Below are positions 1-8,464 of a DNA stretch of 64,000 bases, in pieces. Source of the stretch: Flavobacterium luteum. GTDB taxonomy: Bacteria > Bacteroidota > Bacteroidia > Flavobacteriales > Flavobacteriaceae. Below the pieces are notes generated by a model that was given only the letters and a program-made list of their open reading frames with translations, was not told the origin of the DNA and searched no databases. Location: NCBI RefSeq assembly GCF_008806775.1, contig NZ_WAEM01000002.1, positions 620,001 to 684,000 of the forward strand, written 5' to 3'. The translations under genes and the position numbers were made by a program. Position 1 is the stretch's first letter; every line of letters begins with the position of its first letter.

Positions 1-1
1 T

Positions 2-592
2 TCTATCGAACAAAAAGGAAATACACGATTTATGTATGTTTTGCCAACCTCAACAACCGAAGCATTGCTTGAATATACGCTGTTTTCTGCTGATTTATTG
101 CCAAAACAGGAATACGAAACCGAAATTCAAAACTATATTCAAAAACTTGGAATTACCGACTATGAAATCATTGCAAAAGAACAAGGTAATATACCCATGA
201 CATCCTACCCTTTTTGGAAACACAATACTAACAACCTCATTAACATTGGTTCGGCCGGTGGTTGGACCAAATCTAGTACAGGTTTTACTTTTAAAAATAC
301 AGTAAAAAAATCAAAACAATTGGTTCTATTTCTTGAAAAAAAAACTGATTTTAGAAAATTCTACAAAAAGGATAAATTTTGGTTCTATGATATGCTTTTT
401 ATTGATGTCCTTTTCAAAAATAATTCGCTAGGTTCAAGTATTTTTTCCTCTTTATTTCAAAAAGGAAATCCTGTTTTAATTTTTAATTTTCTAGACGAAG
501 AAACCTCTTTTTTAGAAGATTTTAGAGTAATGCTTAAATGTCCAACTGTTCCTTTTACGAAAGCATTATTTGAACGAATGTTTCGATTTTAG
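2..592 (+). CDS. crtY: Lycopene beta-cyclase, C-terminal part (cut by window start)
   Basis: The frame is open from base 2 and ends at TAA 590-592, so only the last ~196 residues are present and the true start lies outside the window. CrtY-family enzymes close the ends of lycopene into beta-ionone rings in carotenoid synthesis. Supporting motifs are TRFMYVLP near the left edge, the FS-x-x-LL-P stretch, and EQGNIPMT, which resembles the conserved E-x-G-x-IPM segment of this FAD-dependent family, followed by IGSAGGWTKSSTGFTF. The first ATG (base 32) is internal to the conserved region and is not the start. Yellow carotenoid pigments are typical of Flavobacteriaceae. Confidence 0.85.
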   Translation, partial: SIEQKGNTRFMYVLPTSTTEALLEYTLFSADLLPKQEYETEIQNYIQKLGITDYEIIAKEQGNIPMTSYPFWKHNTNNLINIGSAGGWTKSSTGFTFKNTVKKSKQLVLFLEKKTDFRKFYKKDKFWFYDMLFIDVLFKNNSLGSSIFSSLFQKGNPVLIFNFLDEETSFLEDFRVMLKCPTVPFTKALFERMFRF

Positions 593-656
593 TTTTCTTT
601 ATCAAACAATAACAAATCTTTATGGTTTATATTTAAGTGACAACTTAAAAACTTTG

Positions 657-664
657 TAACTTTG
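657..664 (+). promoter_or_regulatory. Candidate -7 promoter element for the bacilliredoxin gene
   Basis: TAACTTTG matches the Bacteroidetes -7 consensus TAnnTTTG. No clear TTG -33 element lies 17-23 bp upstream. Transcription would begin near 671, which favours ATG 693 over TTG 678 as the start codon. Confidence 0.5.
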
Positions 665-692
665 CGACTCATTAACTTTGAATCTTAAAAAT

Positions 693-1103
693 ATGTATCC
701 AGAAGAAATGGTAAAACCAATGCGAGCAGAACTTTCTGTAGCTGGTTTTCAAGATTTATATAACGCAGAAGCGGTAGAAAAAGCAATTAATTCAGAAGGA
801 ACAACACTTGTGGTTGTAAATTCGGTTTGTGGTTGCGCAGCCAGAAATGCTCGTCCAGGAGCAAAAATGAGTTTAGATGGTGCTAAAAAACCAGACCATT
901 TAGTTACTGTTTTTGCGGGTGTAGATAAAGATGCTGTTGATGCAGCTCGCCAACACATGTTTCCTTTTCCTCCATCATCGCCAAGTATGGCTTTGTTTAA
1001 AAATGGCGAATTGGTTCACATGCTTGAACGCCACCACATTGAAGGCCGTCCAGCTGAAATGATTGCTGAAAATTTGAAAGACGCTTACGCAGAATTCTGT
1101 TAA
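693..1103 (+). CDS. Bacilliredoxin of the BrxA/BrxB (YphP/YqiW) family
   Basis: This 136-residue thioredoxin-fold protein carries the family CGC active site in [10 protein letters not shown] (Cys46 and Cys48). Family members remove bacillithiol from mixed disulfides on cytosolic proteins, or act as related disulfide reductases/isomerases. Length fits the family. A TTG at 678 would add five residues, but ATG 693 ([14 protein letters not shown]) matches the usual family N-terminus and sits 28 bp after a TAnnTTTG promoter element. The gene appears monocistronic. Whether this organism makes bacillithiol cannot be judged from the window. Confidence 0.9.
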   Translation: MYPEEMVKPMRAELSVAGFQDLYNAEAVEKAINSEGTTLVVVNSVCGCAARNARPGAKMSLDGAKKPDHLVTVFAGVDKDAVDAARQHMFPFPPSSPSMALFKNGELVHMLERHHIEGRPAEMIAENLKDAYAEFC

Positions 1104-1123
1104 TTAATCAGAATAAATTTATT

Positions 1124-1191
1124 TAAACCATTAAGTGAGTTAAAGAAATTAAGTGAAAAACTTAATAAAACTTAACTGCCTTAATGGTTTA
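1124..1191. repeat. Intergenic inverted repeat (CTTAATGGTTTA type)
   Basis: TAAACCATTAAG (1124-1135) is a perfect reverse complement of CTTAATGGTTTA (1180-1191), giving a long-loop hairpin between the bacilliredoxin and trhO genes. The same 12-mer recurs at 7785-7796 and 15982-15993, so it looks like a dispersed element. It could also act as a weak terminator. Confidence 0.5.
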
Positions 1192-1285
1192 TTTTTTTAA
1201 ATTTGCACTCGAATTCTTCCATTTAGAACTCACAACATATTTCTGAACTGACGCACTAAAGTGCGCCGCTAAACACGTTTATAGC

Positions 1286-2671
1286 ATGCAACTGTATAAC
1301 ACCTTAAGCGCAGAAGAAAGAGCCGATCTTATAAACCAAGCTGGCGAACAGCGACTTACGTTGTCTTTCTATGCGTATGCCAAAATTAAAGACCCAAAAC
1401 AATTTCGCGACGATTTATTTATAGCTTGGAATGCTTTAGATGCATTAGGCAGAATTTACGTTGCACACGAAGGAATTAATGCTCAAATGAGTATTCCAGC
1501 CCAAAATATCGATGCTTTTAGAGAAACATTAGAAACTTATGAGTTCATGAAAGGCATTCGCTTAAATGTTGCGGTAGAACATGATGACCATTCTTTCTTA
1601 AAACTAACCATAAAAGTCCGTGAAAAAATTGTAGCCGACGGTTTAAACGACGAAACTTTTGATGTAACAAATATTGGAGTACACTTAAAAGCAAAGGAGT
1701 TTAATGCAATTTTAGAAGATTCAAATACCATTGTAGTTGATTTTAGAAACCATTACGAAAGTGAAGTTGGTCATTTTAAAGGCGCCATAACTCCCGATGT
1801 AGAAACTTTTAGAGAGAGCTTACCCATCATCAACGAGCAATTAAAAGATTTTAAAGAAGATAAAAATCTAGTGATGTATTGCACTGGTGGAATTCGATGT
1901 GAAAAAGCTTCGGCTTATTTTAAACATCAGGGTTTTAAAAATGTGTTTCAGCTGGAAGGCGGAATTATCAATTATGCCAAACAAATTCATGAAGAAGGTT
2001 TGGAAAGCAAATTCATTGGTAAAAATTTCGTTTTCGACCATCGTCTTGGCGAAAGAATTACCAATGATATCGTATCGCAATGCCATCAATGTGGAAAACC
2101 TTGTGACAACCACACGAATTGCGAAAATGAGGGTTGCCATTTATTATTCATACAATGTGATGATTGCAAATTAGCGATGGAGAATTGCTGCTCTTCAGAA
2201 TGTCAAGAAACCATTCACTTATCATTAGTTGACCAAGTAAAATTACGTAGTGGTATTAAAAACGGCAATAAAATTTTCAGAAAAGGAAAATCGGATAAGC
2301 TATTATTTAAACATTCCGGAGAACTATCAGATACATCATTGGCATTAGCAAATTCTCTCCAAGTCAATTTAGAAAAACATGAGCCTAAAGATATTCGCAA
2401 GAAAATTTCCATTAAGAAAATATTAGTCGGTAAGGGGGAACACTACTATCCAAAACCACAAGTAGCTTTGTTTTCTATAGAAAATCATGAACTAAAAATT
2501 GGTGATAGCCTTTTAATTTCAGGACCAACGACAGGAAATCAAGAGATAATTTTAGAAAAAATGCTTGTTAACGGTAGTGATTCTGAAACTGCAAAAACAG
2601 GAGATAAAGTAACTTTTTATTTGCCATTTAGAATTAGATTATCTGATAAATTGTATAAAATCCTAAATTAA
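1286..2671 (+). CDS. trhO: tRNA uridine(34) hydroxylase TrhO (rhodanese family) with extra C-terminal barrel domain
   Basis: The protein has 461 residues, whereas E. coli TrhO (YceA) has about 350. Residues ~1-120 match the N-terminal TrhO domain. A rhodanese domain follows with catalytic Cys199 in MYCTGGIRCEK. A Cys-rich zinc-type region lies at ~265-295 (CHQCGKPC...CENEGC...CDDC). TrhO hydroxylates U34 of tRNAs using O2, the first step to mo5U/cmo5U. The last ~85 residues (from ~377: GKGEHYYPKP, KIGDSLLISGPTTG, SDKLYKI) do not belong to the usual family and resemble the beta-barrel that ends U32 peptidase/TrhP proteins. TrhP performs the same hydroxylation by an O2-independent route. The TrhO call is firm; the barrel assignment is from pattern memory. 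Confidence 0.88.
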   Translation: MQLYNTLSAEERADLINQAGEQRLTLSFYAYAKIKDPKQFRDDLFIAWNALDALGRIYVAHEGINAQMSIPAQNIDAFRETLETYEFMKGIRLNVAVEHDDHSFLKLTIKVREKIVADGLNDETFDVTNIGVHLKAKEFNAILEDSNTIVVDFRNHYESEVGHFKGAITPDVETFRESLPIINEQLKDFKEDKNLVMYCTGGIRCEKASAYFKHQGFKNVFQLEGGIINYAKQIHEEGLESKFIGKNFVFDHRLGERITNDIVSQCHQCGKPCDNHTNCENEGCHLLFIQCDDCKLAMENCCSSECQETIHLSLVDQVKLRSGIKNGNKIFRKGKSDKLLFKHSGELSDTSLALANSLQVNLEKHEPKDIRKKISIKKILVGKGEHYYPKPQVALFSIENHELKIGDSLLISGPTTGNQEIILEKMLVNGSDSETAKTGDKVTFYLPFRIRLSDKLYKILN

Positions 2672-2822
2672 TTCAATTAAAAATAGAAAATAATTTCAAT
2701 TAACCTATTCTAGCCGTACACCTTGTTTTTCTTTTTTGAAAAAATCTAAAATCTTTACTATCTTTACCAATTAAACGTTTAAGAACTTAAATTGTGTTTA
2801 TCACAATACTACATATATAATT

Positions 2823-4094
2823 ATGGCATGTACAAGTTGTTCAACTTCTGATGGTGGCGCACCTAAGGGTTGTAAAAATAATGGGACTTGCGGCACCGAT
2901 AGCTGCAATAAATTAACGGTTTTCGATTGGTTAGCAAATATGAGTCTCCCAACAGGAGAAGCCCCTTTTGATTGTGTTGAAGTACGCTTTAAAAACGGAA
3001 GAAAAGAATTTTATAGAAATACCGAAAAGCTAACATTAAGTATTGGCGATATTGTTGCCACTGTGGCTTCACCTGGTCATGATATTGGCATTGTTACATT
3101 AACTGGTGAATTAGTAAAAATTCAAATGAAGAAAAAAGGAATCAATCATGCAAGCAATGAAATTCCTAAAATTTACCGAAAAGCTTCTCAAAAAGATATA
3201 GATATTTGGTCAACAGCTAGAGATCGAGAAGAACCTATGAAGGTTCGAGCTCGTGAATTGGCAATTGCTCAAAAATTAGAAATGAAAATTTCAGATATCG
3301 AGTTTCAAGGAGACGGATCAAAAGCTACTTTTTATTATACCGCTAATGATCGAATTGATTTTCGTCTTTTAATTAAAGATTTTGCTAAAGAATTCAACAC
3401 TAGAGTCGAAATGAAACAGGTGGGCTTTCGTCAAGAAGCAGCAAGATTAGGCGGTATTGGTTCTTGCGGCAGAGAATTGTGTTGTTCTACTTGGCTTACT
3501 GATTTTAGAAGTGTAAATACATCTGCGGCGCGGTACCAACAATTGTCTTTAAATCCTCAAAAATTAGCTGGACAATGTGGTAAATTAAAATGTTGTTTGA
3601 ATTATGAATTAGATACTTATATGGATGCGCTTCAAGGATTTCCTGATTTTGAAACCAAATTAGTCACCGAAAAAGGAGATGCTATTTGTCAAAAACAAGA
3701 TATTTTTAAGGGCTTAATGTGGTTTGCTTACACCAATGATTTTGCAAATTGGCATGTCCTTAAAATAGAACAAGTACGAGAAATTATTGCTGAAAATAAA
3801 CTTAAAAATAAAATTTCTTCACTTGAAGATTATGCCTTAGAAATTGTTGCAGAGCCTGAAAAACATTTTAATAATGCTATGGGTCAAGAGAGTTTAACTC
3901 GTTTCGATCAGCCTAAGAAAAAGAAACGTCCCAACAAAAACAAAAAACCAGCTATTCAAAATGCAACATTTGGAGCGAGTAAACCTGATGGGGGGGGGAA
4001 CTCAACTGACAATAAAATCAGACCGGCCAGTAACAAAATAGTTCCTAATCACAACAAAATAATACCTGCTAATAAAAATGAACCTGAAAAGTAG
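2823..4094 (+). CDS. ricT: PSP1 domain protein (RicT/YaaT-like)
   Basis: This 423-residue protein has the PSP1 core with its paired cysteines: GSCGRELCCSTWL and GQCGKLKCCLNY. In B. subtilis RicT (YaaT) is part of the Fe-S-containing RicA/F/T complex that affects RNase Y-dependent RNA maturation; its role in Bacteroidetes is not settled. The N-terminus is unusually Cys-rich (ACTSCSTSDG, CKNNGTCGTDSCNK). The C-terminal ~70 residues are low-complexity, Lys/Asn/Pro-rich, and contain a run of nine G bases (3990-3998). The last 17 bp overlap gldH, so the two are translationally coupled. The ricT-gldH pairing is common in Flavobacteria. Confidence 0.85.
   Translation: MACTSCSTSDGGAPKGCKNNGTCGTDSCNKLTVFDWLANMSLPTGEAPFDCVEVRFKNGRKEFYRNTEKLTLSIGDIVATVASPGHDIGIVTLTGELVKIQMKKKGINHASNEIPKIYRKASQKDIDIWSTARDREEPMKVRARELAIAQKLEMKISDIEFQGDGSKATFYYTANDRIDFRLLIKDFAKEFNTRVEMKQVGFRQEAARLGGIGSCGRELCCSTWLTDFRSVNTSAARYQQLSLNPQKLAGQCGKLKCCLNYELDTYMDALQGFPDFETKLVTEKGDAICQKQDIFKGLMWFAYTNDFANWHVLKIEQVREIIAENKLKNKISSLEDYALEIVAEPEKHFNNAMGQESLTRFDQPKKKKRPNKNKKPAIQNATFGASKPDGGGNSTDNKIRPASNKIVPNHNKIIPANKNEPEK
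3990..3998 (+). repeat. Homopolymeric G9 tract inside ricT
   Basis: Nine consecutive G residues encode the Gly-Gly-Gly of PDGGGN in the low-complexity tail of RicT. Such tracts can slip in replication. Loss of one base would end the frame at TAG 4039-4041. Confidence 0.9.
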
Positions 4095-4560
4095 ACTTCT
4101 GTTTTTTGTCTTAACAATTCTCTTTTATTCCTGTGATAAAAAAAGAGTTTTTGACGAATATAAATCGGTTGGAAAAGGTTGGAACAAAGATAGCATTGTG
4201 AGTTTTGATTTGCCAAAAATGGATGTTTCAAAATCCTACAATTTATTCTTAAATGTTAGATGTAATAACGATTATCCATTTAATAATTTGTTTTTAATTG
4301 TTTCTCTAGAACAACCTAATAAAATAACTAAAGTCGATACTTTAGAATATCAAATGTCTGATGTTGATGGAACATTGCTCGGAAACGGTTTTACTGATAT
4401 TAAAGAAAGTAAACTGTATTATAAAGAAAAAATGAAGTTCGTAAAAGGAGATTATAAAGTACATATAAAACAAGCTGTTAGACAAACAGGTAAAATTCAA
4501 GGAATAGAAACTTTAAACGGTATAACAGAAGTAGGTTTTAGAATAGAAAAATTAGATTAA
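4078..4560 (+). CDS. gldH: Gliding motility lipoprotein GldH
   Basis: This 160-residue protein has a lipoprotein signal (LTILFYSC, lipid Cys ~19) and the GldH pattern: GWNKDSIVSFDLP, LFLNVRCNNDYPFNNLFLIV, DTLEYQMSDVDGTLLG, SKLYYKEKMKF, GITEVGFRIEK. GldH is required for gliding and for T9SS function in Flavobacterium johnsoniae, probably at the periplasmic face of a membrane. The start overlaps the end of ricT by 17 bp, and mrcA begins 7 bp after the stop, so the three form one operon. Together with sprE and the T9SS cargo in this window it indicates a gliding or at least T9SS-bearing organism. Confidence 0.88.
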   Translation: MNLKSRLLFFVLTILFYSCDKKRVFDEYKSVGKGWNKDSIVSFDLPKMDVSKSYNLFLNVRCNNDYPFNNLFLIVSLEQPNKITKVDTLEYQMSDVDGTLLGNGFTDIKESKLYYKEKMKFVKGDYKVHIKQAVRQTGKIQGIETLNGITEVGFRIEKLD

Positions 4561-4567
4561 AAACTGT

Positions 4568-6859
4568 ATGGCTACTACAAAAAACAACAATCAAATTAAA
4601 GACATTAACTACTATAAAAAGAAATTTTGGAAAATTTTCTTTTACAGTTTAGGAGGACTTTTTCTGTTTTTTATACTTGCTTCTTGGGGACTTTTTGGCT
4701 CAATGCCTTCTTTTGAAGATTTAGAAAATCCCGATTCTAATTTAGCAACAGAAGTTATCTCTACAGATGGGGTAACTATCGGAAAATTTTATAACGAAAA
4801 CAGAACTCAAATAAAATACAACGATTTGCCAAAACATCTCGTAGATGCTCTGGTTTCAACAGAAGACGAGCGTTTTTATGAACACTCCGGAATTGACGGA
4901 AGACGCACCCTTGGAGCAGCGTTACGTTTAGGGACCAACGGAGGCGCAAGTACTTTAACACAACAATTGGCTAAATTATTATTTCATGGTGAAGGCTCAC
5001 GATTTCTTCCACTTCGAATGATTCAAAAAGCAAAAGAATGGATAATCGCCATAAAATTAGAGCGACAATATACTAAAAATGAAATCATCGCCATGTATCT
5101 AAACAAAGCCGATTTTGTGAACACAGCCGTTGGAATTCGCTCAGCTGCAAAAGTATATTTCGGAAAAGAACCTAGAAATTTATCTATCGAAGAAGGCGCT
5201 ATGCTCATAGGCATGCTTACCAATCCTTCATTATTTAATCCTGTTAGAAGACCAGAAAGAGTTCAAAAACGAAGAAATATTGTTCTTGGTCAAATGGTAA
5301 GAAATGGGTTTCTGGAAGAGTCCGATAAGTTAGCATTAGAAAAAAAACCTATTGTTTTACATTTTCATCCTGAAAGTCATATTGATGGAATAGGAACCTA
5401 TTTTCGTGAATACCTCAGAGATTTTATGAAAAACTGGGTAAAAGAAAATAAAAAATCCGACGGCTCTGATTATGACATTTATCGAGACGGTTTAAAAATT
5501 CATACCACTATCGATTCTAGAATGCAATTGTATGCAGAAGAAGCAGTAACCGATCATCTAAAAAACTTACAAATTGAATTAGATAATCAACATAAAAACA
5601 GTAAAAATGCTCCTTTCGTAAATATTTCTGAAGCTGAGACAAAAAAATTGTTGCTAAAAGCAATGAAATCTTCTGAAAGATGGCGCGTTCTAAAAACAAA
5701 AGATTTAAGTGATGAAGAAATAATTAAATCATTTGATGTAAAAACAAAAATGACTGTCTTTACTTGGAAAGGAGAAAGAGATACCATAATGACTCCAACC
5801 GATTCTATTCGTTATTACAAAGGATTTTTACAATCTGGCGTTATGGCAATGGAGCCACAAACGGGTCATGTAAAAGCTTGGGTAGGAGGAATAAATTACA
5901 AATATTTTCAATACGATCACGTAGGTCAAGGCGCACGACAAGTAGGCTCTACGTTTAAACCATTTGTATATGCTACAGCAATAGAACAATTAAACATGTC
6001 TCCTTGTGATTCAATTATAGACAGTCCTTTTATGATTCACAAAGGGCGTCATCATGTTACTGAAGATTGGGAGCCTAAAAATTCTGACAATAAATACCGC
6101 GGAATGGTTACCCTGAAAAAAGCTTTAGCCAATTCCATAAATACGGTATCAGCAAAACTTATAGACAAAGTTGGGCCAGAAGCTGTTGTAGAATTAACAC
6201 AAAAATTAGGAGTAAATTCTGAAATTCCTGTTCAACCTTCTATTGCTTTAGGAGCAGTAGAAATTACAGTTCAGGATATGGTTGCTGCATACAGCACTTT
6301 TGCAAATGAAGGAGTGTATATTAAGCCTCAGTTTATTACCAAAATTGAAGACAAAAATGGAGTTGTTATTTACGAACCCATACCAGAATCTCATGATGTA
6401 TTAAATAAAGATATTGCATTTGCCGTTATCAAATTATTAGAAGGTGTTACCGAAGGTGGTTCAGGTTCACGATTAAGAACAGAAGGCGGAGGAGCTGGTG
6501 ACAATCGTTGGACAGGTTATCCGTACTCGTTTACAAACGCAATTGCAGGAAAAACAGGAACAACTCAAAACCAATCTGATGGATGGTTTATGGGAATGGT
6601 ACCAAACCTTGTCACTGGAGTATGGGTAGGTTGCGAAGATCGATCAGCCCGATTCAAAACAATAACTTATGGACAAGGAGCGACTGCTGCTTTGCCTATT
6701 TGGGGAATTTTTATGAAGAAATGTTATGCTGATTCCTCACTTAACGTTTCTAAAAGCGATTTCGAAAGACCCGCAAATCTTTCTATAAAAGTTGATTGTT
6801 GGGCTCCCGTAAAAGACACTACTGATTTTGAGCAAAATACCGATGAGTTCGAATTATAA
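4568..6859 (+). CDS. mrcA: Class A penicillin-binding protein 1A (glycosyltransferase/transpeptidase)
   Basis: This 763-residue bifunctional peptidoglycan synthase polymerises glycan strands and cross-links them at the outer face of the inner membrane. It has an N-terminal anchor (~22-45), a GT51 domain with catalytic Glu in STEDERFYEHSG and the GGASTLTQQLAKLL motif, and a transpeptidase domain with STFK (SxxK, nucleophile Ser), SIN (SxN) and KTGTTQ (KTG). Length and order are normal for PBP1A. It is the last gene of ricT-gldH-mrcA and is followed by a structured intergenic repeat. Confidence 0.95.
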   Translation: MATTKNNNQIKDINYYKKKFWKIFFYSLGGLFLFFILASWGLFGSMPSFEDLENPDSNLATEVISTDGVTIGKFYNENRTQIKYNDLPKHLVDALVSTEDERFYEHSGIDGRRTLGAALRLGTNGGASTLTQQLAKLLFHGEGSRFLPLRMIQKAKEWIIAIKLERQYTKNEIIAMYLNKADFVNTAVGIRSAAKVYFGKEPRNLSIEEGAMLIGMLTNPSLFNPVRRPERVQKRRNIVLGQMVRNGFLEESDKLALEKKPIVLHFHPESHIDGIGTYFREYLRDFMKNWVKENKKSDGSDYDIYRDGLKIHTTIDSRMQLYAEEAVTDHLKNLQIELDNQHKNSKNAPFVNISEAETKKLLLKAMKSSERWRVLKTKDLSDEEIIKSFDVKTKMTVFTWKGERDTIMTPTDSIRYYKGFLQSGVMAMEPQTGHVKAWVGGINYKYFQYDHVGQGARQVGSTFKPFVYATAIEQLNMSPCDSIIDSPFMIHKGRHHVTEDWEPKNSDNKYRGMVTLKKALANSINTVSAKLIDKVGPEAVVELTQKLGVNSEIPVQPSIALGAVEITVQDMVAAYSTFANEGVYIKPQFITKIEDKNGVVIYEPIPESHDVLNKDIAFAVIKLLEGVTEGGSGSRLRTEGGGAGDNRWTGYPYSFTNAIAGKTGTTQNQSDGWFMGMVPNLVTGVWVGCEDRSARFKTITYGQGATAALPIWGIFMKKCYADSSLNVSKSDFERPANLSIKVDCWAPVKDTTDFEQNTDEFEL

Positions 6860-6870
6860 TTTAATTATTT

Positions 6871-6947
6871 GAAGCTATTCCAGCTGTTCGCTAAATCTTT
6901 TTCATGCTAAAGAAGCAAGAAAAAGGATATCGCTGCCATCTGGGCTA
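6871..6947 (+). repeat. Structured intergenic repeat, copy A
   Basis: The element begins GAAGCTATTCCAGCTG, has a hairpin core (ATCTTTTTC...GAAAAAGGAT) and ends CTGCCATCTGGGCTA. A longer diverged copy lies at 44476-44608 on the opposite strand. In both places it starts just after the stop codon of the upstream gene and precedes a co-oriented gene. Confidence 0.7.
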
Positions 6948-6958
6948 AAAAACTCAAA

Positions 6959-7657
6959 ATGATACCAAAAAAAGTTAATACGGTTCAGGAAGCTCTTAAC
7001 GGAATTGAAAATGGTATGACTATTATGTTCGGCGGTTTTGGTCTATGCGGAATTCCAGAAAATAGCATCGCTGAACTTGTAAAAAAAGAAACCAATAATT
7101 TAACCTGTATTTCCAACAATGCTGGTATAGACGATTTTGGACTTGGTTTGCTACTCCAAAAAAAACAAATCAAGAAAATGATTTCTTCCTATGTTGGAGA
7201 AAATGCCGAATTTGAGCGCCAAATGCTTTCCGGCGAACTCGAAGTAAATTTAATACCACAAGGAACATTGGCTGAACGTTGTCGAGCTGCACAAGCAGGA
7301 ATTCCTGCATTCTTTACCCCTGCTGGTTTCGGTACCGAAGTAGCTACTGGAAAAGAAACCCGAGAATTTAACGGTAAAATGCACATTATGGAGCATGCCT
7401 TCAAAGCTGATTTTGCCATTGTAAAAGCTTGGAAAGGCGACACGGCAGGAAATTTAATTTTTAAAGGAACTGCTAGAAACTTCAACCCTTGTATGTGCGG
7501 TGCTGCTAAAATAACCATTGCTGAAGTAGAAGAACTTGTTGAAGCCGGTACTCTTGACCCTAATCAGGTAAATATTCCCGGTATACTAGTCCAACGTATT
7601 TTTCAAGGAGAAAAATATGAAAAGAGAATTGAGCAACGAACAGTACGGAAAAAATAG
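6959..7657 (+). CDS. scoA: 3-oxoacid CoA-transferase subunit A
   Basis: This 232-residue alpha subunit of succinyl-CoA:acetoacetate CoA-transferase has the glycine-rich family motif [11 protein letters not shown] near residue 25 and continues with [13 protein letters not shown] and [30 protein letters not shown], as in ScoA/AtoD. With ScoB it moves CoA between succinyl-CoA and acetoacetate, linking ketone-body or short-chain acid use to the TCA cycle. ATG 6959 is used; scoB follows after a 150 bp gap that contains a CTTAATGGTTTA-type repeat rather than a gene. Confidence 0.92.
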   Translation: MIPKKVNTVQEALNGIENGMTIMFGGFGLCGIPENSIAELVKKETNNLTCISNNAGIDDFGLGLLLQKKQIKKMISSYVGENAEFERQMLSGELEVNLIPQGTLAERCRAAQAGIPAFFTPAGFGTEVATGKETREFNGKMHIMEHAFKADFAIVKAWKGDTAGNLIFKGTARNFNPCMCGAAKITIAEVEELVEAGTLDPNQVNIPGILVQRIFQGEKYEKRIEQRTVRKK

Positions 7658-7784
7658 TATTCCGTGTTCAGTGAAAGTTTAAAGTTTAAAAACAAAACTA
7701 CTATAATCTTACATTAATATAGGATTCAAAAGATAATAGCTTGTAGACAGTTTGATTTATTAAAACTTAATTTATCTTAAATTT

Positions 7785-7796
7785 CTTAATGGTTTA
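7785..7796 (+). repeat. CTTAATGGTTTA repeat word between scoA and scoB
   Basis: The 12-mer is identical to the right arms of the repeats at 1180-1191 and 15982-15993. No matching left arm is obvious here, so this is a partial copy of the family. It ends 11 bp before the scoB start. Confidence 0.4.
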
Positions 7797-7807
7797 AAAA
7801 TATTTTT

Positions 7808-8464
7808 ATGCTAACAAAAGAACAAATCGCAAAACGAATCGCCCAAGAAGTCAAAGACAAATACTTTGTAAATCTCGGAATTGGCATCCCAACTCTTGTT
7901 GCTAATTTTATCCCAAAAGGAATTGACGTCGAATTTCAAAGCGAAAACGGTGTGCTTGGAATGGGCCCGTTTCCATTTGAGGGAGAAGAAGATGCCGATG
8001 TTATAAACGCAGGAAAACAGACGATAACAACACTTCCTGGAGCCTCTTTTTTTGATTCAGCAACAAGTTTTGGAATGATTCGAGGGCAACATGTCGACTT
8101 AACTATTCTTGGTGCTATGGAAGTCTCTGAAAATGGCGATATTGCCAACTGGAAAATCCCAGGAAAAATGGTCAAAGGCATGGGCGGTGCAATGGATTTA
8201 GTGGCATCTGCTGAGAATATTATTGTAGCTATGATGCACGTCAATAAAGTAGGTGAATCTAAAATTTTAAAAAAATGTACGTTACCGTTAACTGGAGTTG
8301 GGTGCGTAAAAAAAGTAGTAACCGAACTAGCCGTTTTAGAAATCACTCCAAAAGGTTTCAAATTATTAGAACGTGCCCCTGGAGTTTCTGTTGAACATAT
8401 TATTGCATCAACTGAAGCTAATTTAATTATTGAGGGTGAAATTCCTGAAATGGTTATCGATTAA
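7808..8464 (+). CDS. scoB: 3-oxoacid CoA-transferase subunit B
   Basis: This 218-residue beta subunit contains the catalytic glutamate motif in FQSENGVLGMGPFP (Glu of SENG forms the glutamyl-CoA thioester). It also has LGIGIPTLVANFIP and GMGGAMDLV, all typical of ScoB/AtoA. It pairs with scoA just upstream. The 3' end overlaps the convergent gene 8454-8843 by 11 bp. Confidence 0.93.
   Translation: MLTKEQIAKRIAQEVKDKYFVNLGIGIPTLVANFIPKGIDVEFQSENGVLGMGPFPFEGEEDADVINAGKQTITTLPGASFFDSATSFGMIRGQHVDLTILGAMEVSENGDIANWKIPGKMVKGMGGAMDLVASAENIIVAMMHVNKVGESKILKKCTLPLTGVGCVKKVVTELAVLEITPKGFKLLERAPGVSVEHIIASTEANLIIEGEIPEMVID

Noticed and set aside
1868..2174. Overlapping frames inside trhO on both strands
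   Set aside because: They lie wholly within the conserved rhodanese and Cys-rich region and have no independent support.
3990..4078. Programmed or slippage-driven RicT-GldH fusion through the G9 tract
   Set aside because: Loss of one G moves ricT into the gldH frame, but TAG at 4039-4041 stops it before the gldH start.
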